A stretch of 39,861 nt of DNA from Gracilimonas sp035704785 (GCF_035704785.1 NZ_DASSWP010000090.1:1-39861), one strand, 5' to 3'. Positions 15,776 through 24,873 are shown, counted from the first letter of the stretch. A program made the numbers and translations. The notes: generated by a model from the sequence alone, not told the origin.

Positions 15776-16330
15776 TCAATTCAGTTCAAAAAATCGTTCC
15801 ATCTGCTGGAAAAAGGAATCCAGATCTTCACAAACATGAAACAAGGAAAGGCTTTCTTTATGGATGAAATCATGCTCAACGGCATTATTGGTAAACTGCA
15901 AAAGCCCGTCAAAGTACCCATCCACATTTATTATAAATATCGGTTTATTGTGGATTCCAAGCTGCCGCCAGGTTAAGATCTCAAAAAACTCATCCAGGGT
16001 TCCGAAGCCGCCGGGCAAAACTAGAAAGGCATCAGATAAAGACTCCATGAGTGCTTTTCGGGTGTGCATATCCTGTGTCTCATGGAGATCGGTGAGGCCT
16101 TTGTGGGCTACTTCACGATTTTTAAGCTGAGTTGGGATCACTCCAATAACATCTCCACCCTCGGTAAGGGCCGCATTTGCAATTTCCCCCATGATCCCGA
16201 CTTTTCCCCCGCCATAGACAATTCCCCAGTCCCTGTGAGCAATTTCCCGTCCTGCTTGTTTTGCTATTTCGGGGAATTTAGGATAGTTGCCTTTTCTTGA
16301 GCCACAATACACGCAAATATGTTTTTTCAT
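15776..16330 (-). CDS. LOG-family (TIGR00730) phosphoribohydrolase
   Basis: Rossmann-fold enzyme of the 'lonely guy' family, which cleaves nucleoside 5'-monophosphates to a base and ribose 5-phosphate; often mis-named lysine decarboxylase. 184 aa. Signature GGGKVGIMG (40-48) and PGGFGTLDE (106-114) with the catalytic Glu (E114) and the upstream Arg (MHTRKALM) are present. Its start overlaps the cysteine desulfurase stop by 4 bp, indicating translational coupling. Whether the role is nucleotide salvage or cytokinin-like release is not decided by sequence. Confidence 0.9.
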   Translation of the reverse strand: MKKHICVYCGSRKGNYPKFPEIAKQAGREIAHRDWGIVYGGGKVGIMGEIANAALTEGGDVIGVIPTQLKNREVAHKGLTDLHETQDMHTRKALMESLSDAFLVLPGGFGTLDEFFEILTWRQLGIHNKPIFIINVDGYFDGLLQFTNNAVEHDFIHKESLSLFHVCEDLDSFFQQMERFFELN

Positions 16331-17487
16331 GCCAAAGAAAACATTCGGTTCAATACGGCATCCAGCTTTTCAACAAAATATCGCACATCATCTTCGGTAT
16401 TCTGCTTTCCAAAACTGATACGAATACTTGACTTGGCAAGCCCTTCCTCCATTCCAATACCATTCAGTACATGCGAAGGTTCAACGGCACCTGACGTGCA
16501 TGCTGATCCGTTCGAGACACAAATTCCTTCGATATCCAGGTTCAGCAACAGCATCTCTCCGTCAATAAAATGGCCTTGTTCATCACTGAAAGAAAGATTG
16601 ACAATATGTGGCACACCATTGTCTTTAGGACCATTAACGGTATAATTGAAACCAAGCTTTTCGTCCATCATTTTAAGAAGCAATGAGCGTAATTTCTTGA
16701 AATGTTTTTGATGCTCATCCATTTCTGAAACAGCCAGCTCAAGCGCTTTTGCGAATCCTACAATTCCGGGCACATTCAAGGTTCCGCCCCGTCGGCGTCT
16801 TTCCTGGGAACCGCCATTCATCCACGGTATCCAGCGCGAGCCATTTTTTACGTACATGATCCCGGCACCTTTTGGCCCATAGATCTTATGGGCGCTTCCG
16901 CTGAGGAAATCAACTCCCAAATCTTTCACATTTAACGGAAGTTTACCGAGACTTTGAACCGTATCGGAATGAAAAGGGACTCCGTGTTCTTTGCAAACTT
17001 CAGCAATTTCTTCCAGCGGATTAATAGTCCCGATCTCGTTATTTACATGCATGAGGGTAACCAAAGCTGTTTTGTCTGTGATCACTTCTTTGACGGCATC
17101 TGCTGTGATAGTCCCGCAATTACGTGCTCTGGCAAATACCGGTTTTACACCCTGCATTTTTGCGAGTTCAACGGTGTGAAGTACTGCATGGTGTTCCAGC
17201 TCGGAAGTAATAACTTCATTTTTATCTCCCGAAACAGCCAAAACACCTTTAATAACTGCATTATCACTTTCGGTGCCGCCACTGGTAAAGATGATCTCAG
17301 ATGGCTCAGCTCCTATCAAAGCAGCTACTTTTTCACGGGCATCTTCCACGATCACTTTTGATTTTTGGCCAAGGTGATGAGGTGAATTCGCGTTTCCATA
17401 ATTATCCTTAAGGAAAGGAAGCATGGTTTCCAGTACCCGCTCATCTAAGGGGGTGGTAGCTGCATGATCTAAATAAACCGTTCGCAT
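16327..17487 (-). CDS. Cysteine desulfurase (IscS/NifS family)
   Basis: PLP enzyme that takes sulfur from cysteine as a persulfide for Fe-S clusters and tRNA thiolation. 386 aa. Visible: N-terminal YLDHAATTP, H100 and nearby ELEHHAV, the cofactor Asp and Gln in SDTVQ (174-178), the Schiff-base lysine K201 in GSAHKIYGPKG, and the persulfide-carrying C330 in SNGSACTSGAVEPSHVL. The short loop around C330 and TSGA resemble the NifS/IscS class I group. No IscU or ferredoxin gene lies adjacent; the only coupled gene is the LOG gene. Confidence 0.93.
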   Translation of the reverse strand: MRTVYLDHAATTPLDERVLETMLPFLKDNYGNANSPHHLGQKSKVIVEDAREKVAALIGAEPSEIIFTSGGTESDNAVIKGVLAVSGDKNEVITSELEHHAVLHTVELAKMQGVKPVFARARNCGTITADAVKEVITDKTALVTLMHVNNEIGTINPLEEIAEVCKEHGVPFHSDTVQSLGKLPLNVKDLGVDFLSGSAHKIYGPKGAGIMYVKNGSRWIPWMNGGSQERRRRGGTLNVPGIVGFAKALELAVSEMDEHQKHFKKLRSLLLKMMDEKLGFNYTVNGPKDNGVPHIVNLSFSDEQGHFIDGEMLLLNLDIEGICVSNGSACTSGAVEPSHVLNGIGMEEGLAKSSIRISFGKQNTEDDVRYFVEKLDAVLNRMFSLA

Positions 17488-17642
17488 GAAATAAGATAGG
17501 TTGGATTAATTTTTCAGTGTAAGAAAATATCCAAATTATGGGTGAAAAGCAGGAACGAAAAGATGGTTCATCAAAACTTCATTTCATGATAAGATCTTGG
17601 TACATTCAAGCCGAATTTAAAACACAATTTAATTGCTCGATC

Positions 17643-18836
17643 ATGGCTAAACTCACTCTCAACGATATCGAAGTAAAAGGCAAGAAAGTTCTGATGCGCG
17701 TGGATTTTAACGTCCCTATCGAAAATGGCAAGATCACCGACGACAATCGTATTGTGCAGGCCCTTCCTTCAATCAATCATGTAATAGAAAATGGAGGCCT
17801 GCTGATCCTTACCAGTCATTTGGGTCGGCCGGCAGGAGAGTATGATCCTGAATTCTCTCTAAAGCCAACAGCAGAACATCTGGCTACTTTAGTGGATACA
17901 AAAGTTCATTTTGCCGAAGACTGCATTGGTGAAAAGGCTGAATCGGTAATAGCCAAAGCGGAATTCGGTGAAATTGTAGTGCTCGAAAACGTACGCTTTC
18001 ATTCCGAAGAGAAAGAGAATGATGAAGCTTTCAGTAAAAAACTGGCAGCCCACGGCGACCTGTTCGTGAATGATGCTTTTGGAAGCAGTCATCGGGCACA
18101 CGCTTCGGTAGCAGGGGTAACAAGATACCTGCAACCGGCTGTATCGGGATTTTTGTTAGAAAAAGAGATCAAATATCTGGAAGAAAGTATCAATGACCCC
18201 GGGCGTCCTTTTGTAGCCATTTTAGGGGGAGCTAAAGTTTCGGATAAAATAGGGGTGATAGAGAACCTGATCTCCAAAGTAGATACGATCATTATTGGCG
18301 GTGGTATGACCTACACCTTTTACAAGGCCAAAGGATGGCCAATTGGAAATTCATTAGTAGAGGACGATAAAGTGGATCTGGCCAAAGAGCTGTTGCTAAA
18401 TGCAGAAGAAAAAGGAATTCGCTTTATGCTGCCTATAGATTCAGTGGTCGCCAAAGAGTTTAAAAATGATGCTGAGCATAAAGTGGTAGATGAGGATGGT
18501 ATAGAAGACGGGTGGATGGGATTGGATATTGGCCCTCAATCGTCCATTGCTTTCGGTAATCAAATTAAGGCAGCTAAAACGGTACTTTGGAATGGTCCGA
18601 TGGGTGTTTTTGAAATGGAAAATTTTGCAGATGGAACTTTTGCCGTAGCAGAGGCTCTTGCCGAGGCTACTAAGTTCGGAGCAACAACCATTATTGGTGG
18701 TGGAGATTCAGCTGCTGCTATTAAACAAGCCGGTTTGAGTGATGATGTTTCACATGTTTCGACCGGTGGGGGTGCAAGCCTGGAATATTTAGAAGGGAAG
18801 GAGCTTCCGGGTGTAGCTTCCCTTACGAATAAGTAA
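17643..18836 (+). CDS. pgk: Phosphoglycerate kinase
   Basis: Cytosolic glycolytic enzyme transferring phosphate from 1,3-bisphosphoglycerate to ADP. 397 aa when started at the ATG at 17643 (MAKLTLNDIEVKGKKVLMRV), the normal start of the family; the frame is open 35 codons further upstream but that part does not look like Pgk. The substrate motif RVDFNVP is at 19-25. The ATP-binding C-terminal domain carries GGGDSAAAIKQAG and VSTGGGASLEYLEGK. It is divergent from the cysteine desulfurase gene; no GAPDH gene is adjacent. Confidence 0.97.
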   Translation: MAKLTLNDIEVKGKKVLMRVDFNVPIENGKITDDNRIVQALPSINHVIENGGLLILTSHLGRPAGEYDPEFSLKPTAEHLATLVDTKVHFAEDCIGEKAESVIAKAEFGEIVVLENVRFHSEEKENDEAFSKKLAAHGDLFVNDAFGSSHRAHASVAGVTRYLQPAVSGFLLEKEIKYLEESINDPGRPFVAILGGAKVSDKIGVIENLISKVDTIIIGGGMTYTFYKAKGWPIGNSLVEDDKVDLAKELLLNAEEKGIRFMLPIDSVVAKEFKNDAEHKVVDEDGIEDGWMGLDIGPQSSIAFGNQIKAAKTVLWNGPMGVFEMENFADGTFAVAEALAEATKFGATTIIGGGDSAAAIKQAGLSDDVSHVSTGGGASLEYLEGKELPGVASLTNK

Positions 18837-18956
18837 TAGGTTGTGACATATCAGAAATTTTCAACAGGCTGGATAGCATATGGCCTTTTAATGGTTCTTC
18901 AAATCATTTAGGAAAAATTCATGTTCTTACAGTATTCTTAGTATCAAATATATTTT

Positions 18957-20048
18957 ATGAACGAATATCCGCTTTTATTACGAGTAACCATCCGGCTTGC
19001 TTTTCTTTTCTTAGTAATTGCTGCCCTTATATTGACCCAGCAACTGTTTGTCCCACTCTTTCTGAGTATCATGCTGGCCTACCTCTTGTTCCCCTACGCC
19101 GATTGGCTGGAAGCTCATAAAGTGCCAAGGATACTTACGAACCTGATAGTGGTAATCGGATTTTTAGTATTTTTGGGAGGCATCATCTTCAGCATAAGTG
19201 CGTTATCGACCAACTTTACGGAAGACTTCCCGAAGATCAAGGAACAGTTTGAAGGTAATCTTCAGTCTATATTGGGTTCCATTACAGCATTTACCGGTAT
19301 TTCCAGTGATGGAATAGACGGCTTTATAAGAGATCTTGGAGAGACGGGTGAATACATTACACAGCTTTTTACGGCCACAACAAACACCCTGCTGAGTATT
19401 GGTTTATTGCCGGTTTACACTTTTCTACTCCTCTTTTATCGGGATAAATTCCGGGATTTTATCTCCATGCTTATCGACAGCGAACAAGAGGAAGTAGTGC
19501 AAAATATTTTTGATCAAGCTTCTGAAGTAGTTCCGAGATATCTAAAAGGTCTTTTGATCGTTTGCTTCATTTTGGTAGGACTGAATTCCTTAGGCTTTTA
19601 CCTGATCGGAATTGAATATGCTTTATTATTTGGCATCATTGCCGCTTTGTTCAATCTTATACCCTATTTGGGAACCATTCTTGGATATGGGGTTGTGCTG
19701 TTATTTGTTTTAGGAACCCAGAGCCCTTCACTTGCATTTGCAGTGATCATTCAATTTTTGATCGTGCAGTTCATCGAGAATAATATCCTAACTCCCAATA
19801 TCACCGGTTCCTATGTACAAATAAATCCGCTGGTGATCATCTTTTCACTGATCGCTGCCGGCATGGTTTGGGGGCTTCCGGGAATGCTTATCATTATTCC
19901 TTATCTGGGATTATTCAAGATCGTTTGCGAGAATGTAGACAGTTTAAAACCCATTGGATTTTTGTTGGGAACCCGAGGAACCGAGCGGCATTCCATTACC
20001 ATAAAATCTCTTCAAAGGAGGTTTGGGTGGTTGGATAATTCGGAATGA
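18957..20048 (+). CDS. AI-2E family transporter (PerM/TqsA-like)
   Basis: 363-aa inner-membrane protein with about eight hydrophobic segments, three near the start (10-80), one at about 150-170 and a dense cluster at 205-330. FIENNILTPNITGSYVQINP (about 274-293) is the characteristic conserved motif of the AI-2E transporter family. Members export small molecules or ions, or couple to Na+; the name from AI-2 is historical and the substrate here is unknown. It stands alone between pgk and pheA with gaps of about 100 bp. Confidence 0.88.
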   Translation: MNEYPLLLRVTIRLAFLFLVIAALILTQQLFVPLFLSIMLAYLLFPYADWLEAHKVPRILTNLIVVIGFLVFLGGIIFSISALSTNFTEDFPKIKEQFEGNLQSILGSITAFTGISSDGIDGFIRDLGETGEYITQLFTATTNTLLSIGLLPVYTFLLLFYRDKFRDFISMLIDSEQEEVVQNIFDQASEVVPRYLKGLLIVCFILVGLNSLGFYLIGIEYALLFGIIAALFNLIPYLGTILGYGVVLLFVLGTQSPSLAFAVIIQFLIVQFIENNILTPNITGSYVQINPLVIIFSLIAAGMVWGLPGMLIIIPYLGLFKIVCENVDSLKPIGFLLGTRGTERHSITIKSLQRRFGWLDNSE

Positions 20049-20148
20049 TCTTATAAGGTTCCTGCATTGATTCCGAAAGCAACTTTGGTAAGATACCTCT
20101 TCAATTTCATCTTAGATTTACTACTTTTCACTACTCACTCAAAAGAAA

Positions 20149-21297
20149 ATGGAAAGTATGTCAGATGATTTGGATTCCATCCGCAAGAAACTGGATGATA
20201 TTGACCGCACGATCTTAAAAGCCCTGGCTCAGCGACAGGGATTGGTAAAAGAAGTCTCTGAGCTGAAGCTTAAAAATGAGCAGGGTATTCGTGATCTGGA
20301 GCGGGAAGAGCTGCTGCTGAATCGCATTAGGGATCTTGCTCATGAAGTTGGTTTAGACCGATATTATGCGGAGCATTTGTTTCGGGAGATCATTACCAAT
20401 TCGGTGCGGTTTCAAACCCATTCTTTGGTAGATCATCAAAATGAAAAAGCCGACGGTGAGCTGATCAGGGTTTCCTATCAGGGAACGGATGGGGCCTACA
20501 GTCATCTTGCGGCTACCCGTCATTTTAGTGAGCGGTATGCTAAAGTGGACGCCATCGGTTACGACACGTTTCAGCAAGCTGCTCAGGCTTTGATGGAAGA
20601 GAAGGTGGATTATGCGATCTTGCCCATCGAAAACACTACGGCTGGCTCCATAAACGATACTTATGATATTGTTGGAAATGAAAATATTCATATTGTAGGC
20701 GAGGAAATCCTGAAAGTGGTGCATTGTCTGATGTCGGTAGAACCGGTTGAGCTTTCCAAGATCAGGCGGATCTTATCTCACCCTCAGGCAATCGCCCAGT
20801 GTACATCCTTCCTGTCCAAATTGCCGCGGTGTAAAGTGGAATCATATTTGGATACAGCCATGTCGGCCAAAAAGATCCTGGAAGATGGGGATATCACCCA
20901 AGCCGCTATCGCCGGGGCTCATGCCGCAGATCTTTATGGTTTGCATGTGATTGAAAGTGACATTGCAAATCAACGTGAGAATTATACCCGCTTTGTTGTT
21001 GCTGCCAGGGAGCCGGTGAAAGTAGATATTCAGATTCCCGCAAAAACATCGTTAATGATGGTGACTTCCAATGAAGAAGGTTCTCTGATAGAATGCCTGA
21101 ATATTCTTCACAACCATAAGATAAATATGGCGAAGCTGGAATCGCGTCCAAGAATGAACGAGCCCTTCAGGTACACATTCTATCTGGACATACATGGGAA
21201 TATTGAAGATCAGGAAGTTTTCAATGGGCTAGAGGAGCTCAGTGATAAAGCTGAGGAACTGAAGATCCTGGGCTGCTATCCCAAACAAGAGAATTAA
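20149..21297 (+). CDS. pheA: Bifunctional chorismate mutase / prephenate dehydratase (P-protein)
   Basis: Converts chorismate to prephenate and then to phenylpyruvate, the committed branch to phenylalanine. 382 aa in three parts: AroQ chorismate mutase (about 1-90, with LDDIDRTILKALAQRQGLVK), prephenate dehydratase (about 105-285, with YQGTDGAYSHLAA and the catalytic-site motif NYTRFVV), and a C-terminal ACT domain (about 295-378) containing ESRPRMNEPFRYTFYLD. The intact ESRP motif predicts feedback control by phenylalanine. ATGs at 20149 and 20158 are both possible starts. No leader attenuator was seen upstream. Confidence 0.95.
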   Translation: MESMSDDLDSIRKKLDDIDRTILKALAQRQGLVKEVSELKLKNEQGIRDLEREELLLNRIRDLAHEVGLDRYYAEHLFREIITNSVRFQTHSLVDHQNEKADGELIRVSYQGTDGAYSHLAATRHFSERYAKVDAIGYDTFQQAAQALMEEKVDYAILPIENTTAGSINDTYDIVGNENIHIVGEEILKVVHCLMSVEPVELSKIRRILSHPQAIAQCTSFLSKLPRCKVESYLDTAMSAKKILEDGDITQAAIAGAHAADLYGLHVIESDIANQRENYTRFVVAAREPVKVDIQIPAKTSLMMVTSNEEGSLIECLNILHNHKINMAKLESRPRMNEPFRYTFYLDIHGNIEDQEVFNGLEELSDKAEELKILGCYPKQEN

Positions 21298-21455
21298 GAA
21301 GCTAGAAAAGTCATCCTGAAGATTACACAGAGTGGTTAGCAAATGGAATCAGGAGCTTACTTTATCAGAGCCCTGGAATTGAAAAAATCCGGAACTTTAC
21401 ACTGCAGCTTTAAATAGAAGTATTATCCGAATATTTTTTATTTGCTTTATCATTT

Positions 21456-21887
21456 ATGAATCAACGTTTTTTAAAAAAACTGCTGATACTATCAGTATTG
21501 ATTGTATACCTTGCCTCATGTGATCTAATTAGTTCAAATAATAATGAAGAAGGTTGTTTCATTCAGACAGGTATCGCCAGCTGGTATGGTGAAGATTATC
21601 ACGGTTCGCTGACTGCTAATGGTGAAATATATGATATGGAATCGATGACGGCTGCCCATAAAAGACTTCCATTTAATTCCATTGTAAGGGTGAAAAACCT
21701 GGAAAATGGGGTGAATGTTATTGTACGTATCAATAACCGAGGACCGTTTGTTGAAGGAAGGGTGATCGACCTATCGCGGAAAGCGGCAAGAGAGATCGGC
21801 ATCATCACGGAAGGTTTAGCTGATGTGGATTTATATTTGATAGAAAAAGGGGAAGGGGAAATTCCGGATGATTTAAAGTGTATGTAG
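21456..21887 (+). CDS. rlpA: RlpA-like lipoprotein (double-psi beta-barrel)
   Basis: 143 aa. A lipobox LASC places the lipidated Cys at residue 22, after a hydrophobic start (LLILSVLIVY). The rest is a single RlpA double-psi barrel: GIASWYGEDYHGSLTANGEIYD, AAHKRLPFNSIVRVKNLENG and INNRGPFVEGRVIDLSRKAA, with the conserved Asp in VIDLS. RlpA proteins cleave naked peptidoglycan glycans as lytic transglycosylases and act at the septum. There is no SPOR domain, so septal targeting would need another route. Monocistronic by spacing. Confidence 0.9.
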   Translation: MNQRFLKKLLILSVLIVYLASCDLISSNNNEEGCFIQTGIASWYGEDYHGSLTANGEIYDMESMTAAHKRLPFNSIVRVKNLENGVNVIVRINNRGPFVEGRVIDLSRKAAREIGIITEGLADVDLYLIEKGEGEIPDDLKCM

Positions 21888-22000
21888 ATCAATCAAGAAC
21901 GGCTCCATTGTAAATGCCAAGCGATTTGAATTTTGACTGTAAGATTTGATCTGCTGCTAGTTGAAATCCGAGCCGAACTGATGAATAAAAGAAACGTATT

Positions 22001-23200
22001 TTAAGAATTGATGCTTTTCTTCCCGTCTTTCCACTCAAGGGTAAAACTGTCGGTATCAGCCAGAGATGCAGAAGTGCGGATCCATTTATCCTCTTGCCAA
22101 ACACGAACAAAACCTTTTTCAAGAGGCCCGTTTGGGTTTTTCTTATCCAGGATGTGCTGATAACCGGTTAGCTTTTCCTTATGGTTTCGAAGTAGCGTTT
22201 CTGTACGGTGCTTCAGGTTTTGGTCAAGCGTAAGAATACGGGATCGGGCCGATTCCATTTTCTGCTTCACCGCCAATAAAGCATGGGATCTTGCGATGTT
22301 CGCCACTTTTTCTTTATAAAGCTGAATAGCTCCAACCGTATTCATTTCGAGACGTTTAGAAAAATCCTCCACTAAAAATCGAATTTCATTGATATCAGGA
22401 ACTGCAATAACGGCCGCTTGGGTCGGGGTAGCGGCCCGGACATCAGCCACAAAATCAGAGATCGAAAAATCGACTTCATGTCCCACCGCACTAATGATAG
22501 GAACTTCACTCGCAAATACAGCCCGAGCAACTGCTTCCTCGTTAAAAGGCCAAAGGTCTTCCAAAGAACCTCCGCCACGACCAATAATGACCACATCTAC
22601 ATTCTTTTGAGAGGAGAAATACTCAATACCTTTTACGATCTCCGGCGCGGCATTCACTCCCTGCACGCTGGCATGGTAGAGCTTCACAGTAGCGAGCGGC
22701 CATCGTTTTTCGAGTGTAGAGCGAATGTCCTGAAAGGCAGCTCCGGTAGCTGAAGTTACTACTCCAATGCGTTCCGGGAATTTAGAGAGAGGCATTTTGT
22801 GCCGGTCTTCAAATAAGCCCTCTTCCTTTAATTTCGCCTTCAGTTTTTCAAACGCTTGCTGGAGTTTCCCGATACCTGCTTGCTGAACCAAGCTCACGAT
22901 CATCTGATACCTGCCATGAGGAGCGTAAACCTGAATATCTCCCCCCACTACAATTTGCTGTCCATCGGTGAGATTTATATTGAGGCGCTCTGCAGTATTT
23001 CGCCATATCACACAAGGCAAGGAAGCTCCCGAATCCTTCAGGGTAAAATAATAATGTCCATTCCTGCTTTGATTTACATTGCTGGTTTCGCCTTCCACGA
23101 GGATATCTATGAAATTCTGCTCCAATACATTTTTGATCTTATCGGTGAGCTGTGATACGGTAGGGATATCGAATAAAAACGGGATCTGTTTGTCGGACAT
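22001..23200 (-). CDS. xseA: Exodeoxyribonuclease VII large subunit
   Basis: Catalytic subunit of the ssDNA exonuclease used in mismatch repair and DNA damage tolerance. 399 aa. N-terminal OB fold (about 15-110: ILVEGETSNVNQSRNGHYYFT and LPCVIWR), then the nuclease core with RIGVVTSATGAAFQDI and GRGGGSLEDLWPFNEE. After about 280 comes a coiled coil, which is shorter than in E. coli XseA (456 aa), consistent with the total length. The small subunit xseB, often next to it, is not seen within the neighbouring intergenic DNA. It faces the TnpA gene divergently. Confidence 0.94.
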   Translation of the reverse strand: MSDKQIPFLFDIPTVSQLTDKIKNVLEQNFIDILVEGETSNVNQSRNGHYYFTLKDSGASLPCVIWRNTAERLNINLTDGQQIVVGGDIQVYAPHGRYQMIVSLVQQAGIGKLQQAFEKLKAKLKEEGLFEDRHKMPLSKFPERIGVVTSATGAAFQDIRSTLEKRWPLATVKLYHASVQGVNAAPEIVKGIEYFSSQKNVDVVIIGRGGGSLEDLWPFNEEAVARAVFASEVPIISAVGHEVDFSISDFVADVRAATPTQAAVIAVPDINEIRFLVEDFSKRLEMNTVGAIQLYKEKVANIARSHALLAVKQKMESARSRILTLDQNLKHRTETLLRNHKEKLTGYQHILDKKNPNGPLEKGFVRVWQEDKWIRTSASLADTDSFTLEWKDGKKSINS

Positions 23201-23241
23201 GGGTGAATTTGGAATGGGATTAAAATTCTGCTTTAAGGTAA

Positions 23242-23262
23242 GAAGGATTGAAATCCTTCGCT
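23242..23262 (+). repeat. Left REP-like palindrome
   Basis: The core GAAGGATT-GA-AATCCTTC is an 8-bp hairpin with a 2-nt centre, followed by GCT. It lies 111 bp before the TnpA start and 41 bp upstream of the divergent xseA start. Confidence 0.75.
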
Positions 23263-23373
23263 TGGGTAAAGGAGGAATGTTAGGGTGGTTTATGATTCAG
23301 AGATAAAAATTTTTTGTAAGGAATAGATTTGAAGATGCTCTTACAGTATAGACATCAATTAGGGTTATAGATT

Positions 23374-23805
23374 ATGCCGAAGACATTAAATCGGGTTTGG
23401 GTACATGCTGTGTGGAGTACAAAATATCGGGAGCCTTTGATTAAACGTTATTTTCGGGGTGAATTGAATTCCTTAATAAAACAACAAGGTGCAAATTGGG
23501 GTATTCAAATAGACACCGTCAACAGCATGCCCGATCATATTCATGTATTAATGAAAATTCCTACTACATTGAACATTTACGAAGTCCTAAAATTGATCAA
23601 AGGAGCTTCCTCAAATTGGGTGAATGATCATTATTTCCCAAGTCAGCAATTTAAATGGCAGGAAGGGTATAGTGTATTTTCTGTGAGCCTAAAAGAGCTC
23701 TTAATGATCAGAAATTATATTTATAATCAGGAAGTGCATCATGCAAAAAGATCTTATCAGGAAAAAATAAAAACATTATCCCAAGCTGAAGATCTTATCC
23801 TTTAA
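23374..23805 (+). CDS. tnpA: IS200-type Y1 transposase / RAYT (TnpA)
   Basis: Single-strand HUH endonuclease of the Y1 group. 143 aa. The HUH motif is H55-I-H57 in MPDHIHVLMK. The nucleophilic tyrosine is probably Y115 in IRNYIYNQEVHH. The fold otherwise follows TnpA: an N-terminal strand VWVHAVWSTKYREP, a helix LIKGASSNWVND, and WQEGYSVFSVS before the tyrosine helix. It is complete and without frameshift. The flanking mirror palindromes suggest a REP-associated, possibly domesticated enzyme rather than a free IS. No partner tnpB. Confidence 0.92.
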   Translation: MPKTLNRVWVHAVWSTKYREPLIKRYFRGELNSLIKQQGANWGIQIDTVNSMPDHIHVLMKIPTTLNIYEVLKLIKGASSNWVNDHYFPSQQFKWQEGYSVFSVSLKELLMIRNYIYNQEVHHAKRSYQEKIKTLSQAEDLIL

Positions 23806-23808
23806 CAC

Positions 23809-23829
23809 AGCGAAGGATTTCAATCCTTC
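23809..23829 (-). repeat. Right REP-like palindrome
   Basis: Exact reverse complement of the left repeat; begins 3 bp after the TnpA stop codon and ends 20 bp before the thioesterase gene. Confidence 0.75.
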
Positions 23830-23849
23830 AAGAATATATATCGAATCCA

Positions 23850-24299
23850 ATGACCAAAACCGAGATCGAGCAATACCTTTATAAACACATCCCCATTACC
23901 AAAGCATTGGGAGTGAAGGCTGTTGCATTTTCGCAGGGAGAGGTGAAATTTGAAGCACCGTTATCAAAGAATATTAATCATCGTTCCACAGCCTTTGGAG
24001 GAAGTATCAGCAGTTTATTGATCACCACTTGTTGGTCTTACTTAAGACTCTTGCTTGATGAGATTCAGCCAATCCCAAGAATTGTTATAGGCCGAAGTGA
24101 AACCAAATATCTCAAACCAGTTTTCTCTGATTTTACGGCAAAATTAATGATGCCGGCACAACAAGATGTGGCGTTATTTATGGAAACTTTCCAGCGGTTT
24201 GGCAAAGCACGTATCGAACTTAGTGCCACCATTGAACAGGAAGGCGACTTAGCAGCTAAATTTCAGGGAAATTTTGTGGCCATAAAACAGAAGTCTTGA
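23850..24299 (+). CDS. YiiD C-terminal-like hotdog thioesterase
   Basis: 149 aa, single hotdog domain. The segment NINHRSTAFGGSISSLLIT (41-59) resembles the N-x-H-x-TAFGGS active-site helix of the YiiD_C/PF09500 putative thioesterase family; IGRSETKYLKPV and ARIELSATIEQEGDLAAKF follow as the beta strands. In E. coli YiiD this domain is fused to a GNAT domain; here it stands alone, as in many Bacteroidota. The acyl-CoA substrate is unknown. It begins just after the right REP palindrome, so its promoter may lie within or read through the TnpA unit. Confidence 0.82.
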   Translation: MTKTEIEQYLYKHIPITKALGVKAVAFSQGEVKFEAPLSKNINHRSTAFGGSISSLLITTCWSYLRLLLDEIQPIPRIVIGRSETKYLKPVFSDFTAKLMMPAQQDVALFMETFQRFGKARIELSATIEQEGDLAAKFQGNFVAIKQKS

Positions 24300-24372
24300 A
24301 TTTATTTTGGCGATGGTATTTTGAACATTTCGGGAAACAAGCTTTAAACTAAAATTGCAAAGGGTTAGCTAA

Positions 24373-24394
24373 AGTGTGTATATTTATACACACT
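24373..24394. promoter_or_regulatory. 22-bp palindromic operator overlapping a TATAAT box
   Basis: Perfect arms AGTGTGTATA (24373-24382) and TATACACACT (24385-24394) around TT. TATAAT begins on the last base of the right arm (24394-24399), 27 bp before the MerC gene start, so a bound protein would occlude a promoter. The ribbon-helix-helix protein encoded in the same operon is the obvious candidate ligand. Confidence 0.6.
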
Positions 24395-24420
24395 ATAATT
24401 TATACTCACAAATCTAAGAT

Positions 24421-24873
24421 TTGCCTGCAAAAAAAATCACCATTTCTATAATCTGGGATAAGTTAGGTCTAAGTTTGTCAGCACTATGTGCCATACATTG
24501 TTTGTTTGTTCCGGTTATCCTGGCTGTACTTCCACTTAGTCCTGTTGCCCTTACCATCGAGCATTGGCTACACCCGATATTTGTACTACTCATTGCGCCA
24601 ACTGTTTTTTATGCAGCGCGGAGAAGTCATTACAACAAAAAAATTGTTTCTTTCCTGTCTGCCGGGTTTATCCTGATCATTATCGGCTGGCTGGCCGGGG
24701 ATTATTGGTTGGGAGAACTTTTTGAAACCATAGCAACACTTGTTGGTAGTATTGTTTTGATTGCGGGTCACTGGCTAAATTACCGACACCATCAAACATG
24801 CAGTAACAGTTCTCATACACATCACCCATTAGAAGAATCGTTATTAAAAGAGCAGGAACATGAAACGACTTAA
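24421..24873 (+). CDS. MerC-domain membrane protein (TTG start)
   Basis: 150 aa, four hydrophobic segments (about 17-40, 48-64, 73-90, 97-115). C23 and C27 in ALCAIHCLFVP match the early cysteine motif of MerC-domain proteins, a family named after the mercury-resistance transporter; outside mer operons the metal or function is unknown. The His-rich C-terminus (HWLNYRHH and SHTHH) could bind metal. The start must be TTG at 24421: an in-frame stop lies two codons upstream and no ATG follows before the conserved part. It is the first gene of a two-gene operon; the stop overlaps the next gene by 14 bp. Confidence 0.8.
   Translation: MPAKKITISIIWDKLGLSLSALCAIHCLFVPVILAVLPLSPVALTIEHWLHPIFVLLIAPTVFYAARRSHYNKKIVSFLSAGFILIIIGWLAGDYWLGELFETIATLVGSIVLIAGHWLNYRHHQTCSNSSHTHHPLEESLLKEQEHETT

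Larger units (their letters stand above)
23242..23829. mobile_element. REP-type unit: TnpA framed by mirror-image palindromes
   Basis: A TnpA gene lies between two perfect 21-bp inverted repeats, 23242-23262 and 23809-23829. Each contains the palindrome GAAGGATTGAAATCCTTC or its complement. Past the 21 bp the arms still match at 8 of the next 11 positions, so on the right the similarity reaches over the stop codon. This layout matches REP-associated tyrosine transposase (RAYT/TnpA-REP) units, in which the enzyme recognises the flanking hairpins. No cargo gene or tnpB is present. Confidence 0.7.

Noticed and set aside
17538..17642. 35-residue N-terminal extension of phosphoglycerate kinase
   Set aside because: The extension is unlike Pgk, and MAKLTLNDIEVKG at 17643 is the normal family start.
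23842..24299. Thioesterase as cargo of the TnpA unit
   Set aside because: It lies outside both palindromes; proximity is probably accidental.
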